From: Paracoccaceae bacterium
GTDB taxonomy: Bacteria; Pseudomonadota; Alphaproteobacteria; Rhodobacterales; Rhodobacteraceae
Assembly: GCA_007121115.1 (NCBI GenBank)
Contig: SKMI01000263.1
Location: 1-10,900, forward strand
Direction of reading: 5' to 3'
DNA: 10,900 bases
Shown: positions 6,579 to 10,900 of the stretch, piece after piece
Position numbering within the stretch: position 1 is the first letter of the stretch
Layout of the letters: the number at the start of each line of letters is the position of its first letter
Translations under genes and position numbers: made by a program
The notes under the pieces: generated by a model
The model's database searches: none
What the model saw: the letters and a program-made list of their open reading frames with translations, nothing else
Told to the model about the DNA's origin: nothing

Positions 6579-6593
6579 AGCAGGCGACCGCAG

Positions 6594-9071
6594 TCAGGCG
6601 AGCGTGCGCTCGACCTCCTCGCGCTCGAAGATCTCGATCACGTCGCCTTGGCGGATATCCTCGTAATTCTCGAACGCCATGCCGCATTCCTGACCGGACT
6701 GGACTTCCTTGACCTCGTCCTTGAAGCGCTTGAGCGTCTTCAGCGTGCCTTCGTGGATCACCACATCCTCGCGCAGCAGGCGCACGCCGGCCGAGCGCCG
6801 CGCCATCCCTTCGGTGACCAGACAGCCCGCGACCTTGCCGACGCCCGAGACCTTGAAGACCTCGCGGATCTCGGCGTAGCCGATGTATTTCTCGCGGATC
6901 TCGTTCGACAGCAGCCCCGAGGCGGCCGCCTTGATGTCGTCGATCAGGTCGTAGATGATCGAATAGTAGCGCAGTTCGACGCCCTTCTGGTTGGCGCTAT
7001 TCCGGGCGCTGGCGTTGGCGCGGACGTTGAAGCCCAGGATCGGCGCGCCCGAGGCTTCTGCCAGCCCCACATCCGAATCGGTGATGGCGCCGACACCCGA
7101 GTGCAGCACGCGCACGCGCACTTCCTCGTTGCCGACCTTTTCCAGTGCCTGGACGATCGCCTCGGCCGAACCCTGCACGTCGGCCTTGATCAGCACCGGC
7201 AGTTCGGCAACGTTCTCGTCGGCCTTGGCCTTGGCCATCAGCTGTTCCAGCGTGGTGGCGGCCCCTGCGGCGGCGCGCTTTTCCTTGGCCACGCTCTCGC
7301 GGTAGCTGGCGATTTCGCGCGCCTGCGCTTCGGTTTCGACCACGTTCAGCACGTCGCCTGCTTCCGGCGTGCCGTTCAGGCCCAGCACCTCGACCGGCAC
7401 GGACGGCCCGGCCTCGTCCACGCGCTCGCCCTGATCGTTGATGAGCGCGCGCACCTTGCCCCATTGCTCGCCGACGACGAAGATATCGCCCTTCTTCAGC
7501 GTGCCGTGCTGGACCAGCACGGTGGCCACGGGGCCGCGGCCGATGTCCAGCTTCGCCTCGATCACGGCGCCCATGGCGGCGCGGTCGGGGTTGGCCTTCA
7601 ACTCCAGGATCTCGGCCTGCAGCGCGATGGCTTCCAGAAGCTCGTCCAGCCCCTGTCCGGTCACGGCCGAGACTTCCACATCCTGCACATCGCCGGACAT
7701 GGCCTCAACCACCACCTCGTGCTGCAGAAGCTCGGTGCGGACGCGGTTGGCATCGGCCTCGGGCTTGTCGCATTTGTTGATGGCGACGATCATCGGCACC
7801 TCGGCTGCCTTGGCGTGGTTGATGGCCTCGACCGTCTGCGGCATCACCGAATCGTCGGCAGCCACCACCAGCACCACGATATCGGTCACATTCGCCCCGC
7901 GCGCGCGCATCGAGGTGAAGGCGGCGTGGCCCGGCGTGTCCAGGAAGCTGAGCACCGCCCCGCTTTCGGTCGACACCTGATAGGCGCCGATGTGCTGGGT
8001 GATCCCGCCCGCTTCGCCCGAGACCACGTTGGCTTCGCGGATCTTGTCCAGAAGCGAGGTCTTGCCGTGGTCCACATGGCCCATGATGGTGATGATCGGC
8101 GGGCGAGGTTGCAGCGCCTCGGGCGCGTCCTCGACCTGCTCGATCACCTGTTCGACGTCCGAATCCGAGACCCGCACGACTTTGTGGCCGAATTCCTCGA
8201 TCACCAGTTCGGCGGTGTCGGCGTCGATGGTCTGGTTCATGGTGGCCATGACGCCCATCTTCATCAGCGCCTTGACCACATCGGCCACGCGCTCGGCCAT
8301 GCGGTTGGCGAGTTCCTGAACCACGATCGTTTCGGGCAGGCGCACCTCGCGGGTGACCTTTTCGCGCGGGGCGCTCTGACCCATGGCCTTCTGCCGCGCG
8401 CGCTCCTGCTTGCGCTTCATGGCCGCGAGCGAGCGCTGACGTCCGCCGGCATCGCCGGAAAGCGCCTCGTTCAGGGTCAGCTTGCCGGCGCGGCGGCCGC
8501 CTTCGCGCGGCTTGGACTTGCTGTCGCGGTCCTTGTCGCGGTCGGCCTTGCGCGAAGCCGGTTGCGGTGCCTGCGGACGCGCCCGCTCGGGGGCGGGCAC
8601 CGGCTCGGCGGCCTTGGGGGTGGGGGCGGCTTCGGCGCGGGCGGCGGCTTCGGCGGCGCGCGCTTCTTCCTCTTCCTTGGCCTTGAGCGCGGCCTCGCGT
8701 TCGCGTTCCTCGCGCTCGCGGGCTTCCTGCTCCTCGCGGCGGCGCTGGCGCTCTTCCTCGCGTTCGCGCTCTTCGGCGTCGCGGCGTTCCTGTTCCTCGG
8801 TCTCGCGCGCCTTTGCGGCCTGCAGGGCCTTCAGGCGGCGCTCCATCTCGGCATCGGTGATCCCGGCGGGGCGCTTGGCGGGGTCGCTCTTGACCGCAGG
8901 CTTGCCCGTTGTGGCGGCGCCACCCTGCGCACCGGGCTTCGGCACCACAACGCGCTTGCGCTTGGTTTCCACCACCACCGACTTTGTGCGCCCGTGGCTG
9001 AAGCTCTGCTTCACCTGTCCGGGGCGCTTGCCGCCAAGGCCGAGGGTTTTCTTGCCGTCTGTATCGCTCAT
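6594..9071 (-). CDS. infB: Translation initiation factor IF-2
   Basis: IF-2 is the GTPase that brings fMet-tRNA to the 30S subunit and promotes subunit joining. The 825-residue product begins MSDTDGKKTLGLGG, the IF2-associated N-terminal segment. Residues about 73-148 form a highly charged Glu/Arg-rich coiled coil, followed by a Pro/Ala linker and a Lys/Arg/Asp stretch (to about 230). An IF2_N domain follows (about 243-310, VRLPETIVVQELANRM). The G domain has G1 GHVDHGKT (331-338), G2 GGITQHIG, G3 DTPGHAAF (from 378), G4 NKCD (432-435) and G5 SAV (468-470). Domains II, III and IV fill the rest, ending in the fMet-tRNA-binding barrel (EGTLKTLKRFKDEVKEV, CGMAFENYEDIRQGD). Its ATG overlaps the stop of the upstream YlxR-type gene (ATGA), implying translational coupling within the nusA operon. 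Confidence 0.98.
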   Translation of the reverse strand: MSDTDGKKTLGLGGKRPGQVKQSFSHGRTKSVVVETKRKRVVVPKPGAQGGAATTGKPAVKSDPAKRPAGITDAEMERRLKALQAAKARETEEQERRDAEEREREEERQRRREEQEAREREEREREAALKAKEEEEARAAEAAARAEAAPTPKAAEPVPAPERARPQAPQPASRKADRDKDRDSKSKPREGGRRAGKLTLNEALSGDAGGRQRSLAAMKRKQERARQKAMGQSAPREKVTREVRLPETIVVQELANRMAERVADVVKALMKMGVMATMNQTIDADTAELVIEEFGHKVVRVSDSDVEQVIEQVEDAPEALQPRPPIITIMGHVDHGKTSLLDKIREANVVSGEAGGITQHIGAYQVSTESGAVLSFLDTPGHAAFTSMRARGANVTDIVVLVVAADDSVMPQTVEAINHAKAAEVPMIVAINKCDKPEADANRVRTELLQHEVVVEAMSGDVQDVEVSAVTGQGLDELLEAIALQAEILELKANPDRAAMGAVIEAKLDIGRGPVATVLVQHGTLKKGDIFVVGEQWGKVRALINDQGERVDEAGPSVPVEVLGLNGTPEAGDVLNVVETEAQAREIASYRESVAKEKRAAAGAATTLEQLMAKAKADENVAELPVLIKADVQGSAEAIVQALEKVGNEEVRVRVLHSGVGAITDSDVGLAEASGAPILGFNVRANASARNSANQKGVELRYYSIIYDLIDDIKAAASGLLSNEIREKYIGYAEIREVFKVSGVGKVAGCLVTEGMARRSAGVRLLREDVVIHEGTLKTLKRFKDEVKEVQSGQECGMAFENYEDIRQGDVIEIFEREEVERTLA

Positions 9072-9703
9072 GCGTCCGTCTTTTCCTCTCCGGCGACCGA
9101 TGCGCCGTTCTGCCCGCGCAGTGCCGCAAGCCTTGCGGCTTCCTCTACTACACGTGTCGTCAGTCCGCCAGCGCGAAGCGCGGAATGTATCACACGTTCA
9201 CGACCGAATGCCAAACCCAATTCCGAGGCGCTCAGATGGCCGATGAACGCGCCGTCGCCCGGGGGCGGTTGCAGTTTCGTCTTGCCGCGCGTGGACCCGT
9301 CGGCGGCCTGCAGCAACACCGCCATATCGCCCCGCTGGGCCAGATCGCGGACCTTTTCGAAGCCCGCAACGGCCAATCCACCCTTCCGCGCAAGACTGAG
9401 TGTATCAAGAACGCGGCGGCGCAGCAAATCATCCACCAGTACCGGCAGATTCTCGGGCACCTGCACGTTCTGACGCGCGGCGCGGGCGAAGAGCTTGCGC
9501 TTGATCGCCCGATCCAGCGCAGCCCGCTCCGCGCTGACCCAGATGCCGCGCCCGGGAAGGCGGGCGTCCACATCCGGGGTCACGGTGCCATCCGGGGCGA
9601 TGACAAAGCGGATCAGCGCCGCGCGCGGCCGCACGGCACCGGTCGCTATGCAGCGCCGTTCCGGCCCGGTCTCGCGGTCCTTGGTGCGTCCGCCCCGCGT
9701 CAT
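9068..9703 (-). CDS. ylxR: YlxR/DUF448 RNA-binding protein with L7Ae-like C-terminal domain
   Basis: This 211-residue protein sits between nusA and infB, where many bacteria carry ylxR. The YlxR domain (about 12-80) shows ERRCIATGAVRPRAALIRFV and PGRGIWVSAER, the family's RxCI-TG and GRGxxV signatures. The second half (about 92-190) has RRVLDTLSLARKGGLAVAG followed by alternating strands and helices, the pattern of a ribosomal L7Ae/YlxQ-like RNA-binding domain. In Firmicutes YlxR and YlxQ are separate adjacent genes; here they appear fused. YlxR proteins have been described as nucleoid- or RNA-associated, but the exact role here is unknown. The start ATG has GGGAG 5 bases upstream and lies 28 bases after the nusA stop. 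The stop overlaps the infB start. The L7Ae assignment is by pattern, not alignment. Confidence 0.88.
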   Translation of the reverse strand: MTRGGRTKDRETGPERRCIATGAVRPRAALIRFVIAPDGTVTPDVDARLPGRGIWVSAERAALDRAIKRKLFARAARQNVQVPENLPVLVDDLLRRRVLDTLSLARKGGLAVAGFEKVRDLAQRGDMAVLLQAADGSTRGKTKLQPPPGDGAFIGHLSASELGLAFGRERVIHSALRAGGLTTRVVEEAARLAALRGQNGASVAGEEKTDA

Positions 9704-9731
9704 GCTTTCTCCCGGTCGATGCGCGCCCGGA

Positions 9732-10900
9732 TCAGGCGCGCACCTCGCTTTCTTCGGTTTCCAGCGCCTCGGTCTCCGCGGCGTCTTCGCCTTGGTCCTC
9801 GGCGTCCTCGAACTCGGTCGGATCGACCCAGCCCAGCAGCACCCGCGCAGTCATCACCAGATGCTGCGCCTCTTCCAGGCTCATGTCGAAGGGTTCCAGC
9901 AGGCCGTCATCCTTGACCCGCTCACCATCCACGGTGGTCCAGCCGCCCGCCAGTTCCCAGTCGGCGCAGGTGGCGAAATCCTCGAGCGTCTTGATCCCGT
10001 CCTTGGCCAGCACCTCGATCATCTGCGGGGTCAGGCCGTCGAAGCCGATCAGGCTGTCCTCGGCCCCCAGCGCGCGGGCGTTGTCCAGCGCGGCCTGGTT
10101 GATGGCCTCCAGCCGGTCGCGCGCGCGCGCCTGCAACTCCTCGGCGGTGTCCTCGTCGAAGCCGTCGATGGCCAGAAGCTCATCCTGATCGATATAGGCG
10201 ACCTCCTCCAGCGCGGTGAAGCCTTCGGCGACCAGAAGCTGCGCCATCATCTCGTCGATATCCAGCGCCTCCATGAACAGCGCGCTGCGTTCGGCGAATT
10301 CGGCCTGGCGGCGGGCGCTTTCATCCGCTTCGGTCAGGATGTCGATGTCCAGCCCGGTCAACTGGCTGGCCAGTCGCACGTTCTGGCCGCGCCGACCGAT
10401 GGCCAGCGAAAGCTGCTCGTCGGGGACCACCACCTCGATCTTGGCGGCTTCCTCGTCGATCACCACCTTGCTGACCTCGGCCGGTTGCAGCGCGTTGACC
10501 AGGAAGGTCGCCTGATCCTCGTTCCAGGGGATGATGTCGATCTTCTCGCCCTGCAATTCGTTCACCACGGCCTGCACGCGGCTGCCGCGCATGCCGACGC
10601 AGGCGCCCACCGGGTCGATGCCGCTGTCATAGCTGATCACCGCGATCTTGGCGCGGCTGCCCGGGTCGCGGGCCACGGCCTTGATCTCGATGATGCCGTC
10701 ATAGATTTCCGGCACTTCCATCTTGAAGAGTTCGGCCATGAATTCCGGTGCCGTGCGCGACAGGAAGATCTGCGGCCCGCGCGTCTCGCGCCGCACATCC
10801 TTGATGTAGCAGCGGATGCGGTCGCCGTTGCGATAGGCCTCGCGGCCGATCTTCTCGTTGCGGCGCAGGATGCCCTCGCCGCGGCCGATGTCGACGATGA
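9732..10900 (-). CDS. nusA: Transcription termination/antitermination protein NusA (N-terminus beyond window)
   Basis: NusA binds RNA polymerase and nascent RNA, modulating pausing, termination and antitermination. 388 residues are visible; the frame stays open to the right edge, so the RNA-polymerase-binding N-terminal domain is missing. The visible start, VDIGRGEGILRRNEKIGREA, is the S1 domain. Two KH domains follow: PVGACVGMRGSRVQAV for KH1 and LSLAIGRRGQNVRLASQLTG for KH2, both with the GxxG loop. Two helical acidic-repeat-type units come next (around LLVAEGFTALEEVAYID and VLAKDGIKTLEDFA), as in NusA proteins with C-terminal AR domains. The protein ends in a Glu/Asp-rich tail. A GTG at 10796-10794 could be read as a start but falls within the S1 domain, so it is not one. 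nusA is followed by ylxR and infB, probably in one operon. Confidence 0.97.
   Translation of the reverse strand, partial: IVDIGRGEGILRRNEKIGREAYRNGDRIRCYIKDVRRETRGPQIFLSRTAPEFMAELFKMEVPEIYDGIIEIKAVARDPGSRAKIAVISYDSGIDPVGACVGMRGSRVQAVVNELQGEKIDIIPWNEDQATFLVNALQPAEVSKVVIDEEAAKIEVVVPDEQLSLAIGRRGQNVRLASQLTGLDIDILTEADESARRQAEFAERSALFMEALDIDEMMAQLLVAEGFTALEEVAYIDQDELLAIDGFDEDTAEELQARARDRLEAINQAALDNARALGAEDSLIGFDGLTPQMIEVLAKDGIKTLEDFATCADWELAGGWTTVDGERVKDDGLLEPFDMSLEEAQHLVMTARVLLGWVDPTEFEDAEDQGEDAAETEALETEESEVRA

Larger units (their letters stand above)
6197..6593. other. Non-coding gap between infB and the hydrolase gene
   Basis: This stretch of about 400 bases holds no convincing gene. Open frames across it on either strand are short or are extensions of frames antisense to neighbours, with no ribosome binding sites or recognisable motifs. 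I looked for tRNA-like ends and SRP RNA signatures and saw none. What it does hold is the hairpin after infB (6542-6578), a candidate minus-strand promoter (6393-6421) with a palindromic operator-like site (6385-6401), and a leader of about 190 bases before the hydrolase start. Confidence 0.6.

Noticed and set aside
8630..8860. Repeat-like run in infB with recurring GAG/CGC-type codons
   Set aside because: It encodes the Glu/Arg coiled-coil linker usual in IF-2, so it is explained by protein composition rather than a DNA repeat element.
6648..9473. A 941-codon open frame on the + strand, antisense to infB and ylxR
   Set aside because: The translation is His/Leu/Gly/Val-rich low-complexity sequence with no motif, and the frame mirrors the codon bias of two certain genes on the other strand. 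It is an artefact of high GC content.
10794..10796. GTG as the nusA start codon
   Set aside because: The same frame continues upstream to the window edge with clear S1-domain sequence, so the true start lies outside the window.

Overview
The window looks like chromosomal housekeeping DNA from a GC-rich alphaproteobacterium, most likely in Rhodobacteraceae. This rests on the strong G/C third-position bias, the protein sequences (IF-2 N-terminus, HolA, an LptE-like lipoprotein next to holA), and the nusA - YlxR/L7Ae-like protein - infB order. I see no insertion sequence, phage gene, CRISPR array, tRNA or rRNA, and no cluster that looks like a new multi-gene system. The second-look items are mainly in the gaps between genes.

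Layout: positions 1-2095 run on the + strand. They hold the 3' part of an LPS-assembly lipoprotein gene (lptE), holA (DNA polymerase III delta subunit, start overlapping the lptE stop by 4 bases) and a small glutathione S-transferase-family gene 11 bases later. A 239-base gap follows. It contains GC-rich hairpins, a near-ideal FNR/FnrL-type box (2264-2277) and a strong ribosome binding site, and it leads into ppsA (phosphoenolpyruvate synthase, 2335-4722, +). ppsA converges with radC across an 84-base gap filled by a long imperfect hairpin.

The rest of the window is on the - strand. Read in the direction of transcription from the right edge: nusA (N-terminus beyond the window), a YlxR + L7Ae-like RNA-binding protein, and infB, whose start overlaps the previous stop by 4 bases. 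This is the 3' part of the conserved transcription/translation operon (rimP would be expected further upstream, outside the window). A hairpin after infB probably ends or weakens that transcript. A gap of about 400 bases follows, with a clean 6-5-6 palindrome of GntR-operator type over a candidate promoter. Next come an isochorismatase-family hydrolase gene and, 52 bases later, radC. A degenerate CtrA-like half-site pair sits just before the radC start.

Functionally there are four groups: envelope biogenesis plus replication (lptE-holA); central carbon metabolism (ppsA, probably responsive to oxygen through an Fnr-type regulator); transcription antitermination and translation initiation (nusA-ylxR-infB); and a small hydrolase/radC pair. 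All regulatory calls are motif inferences from the sequence alone.
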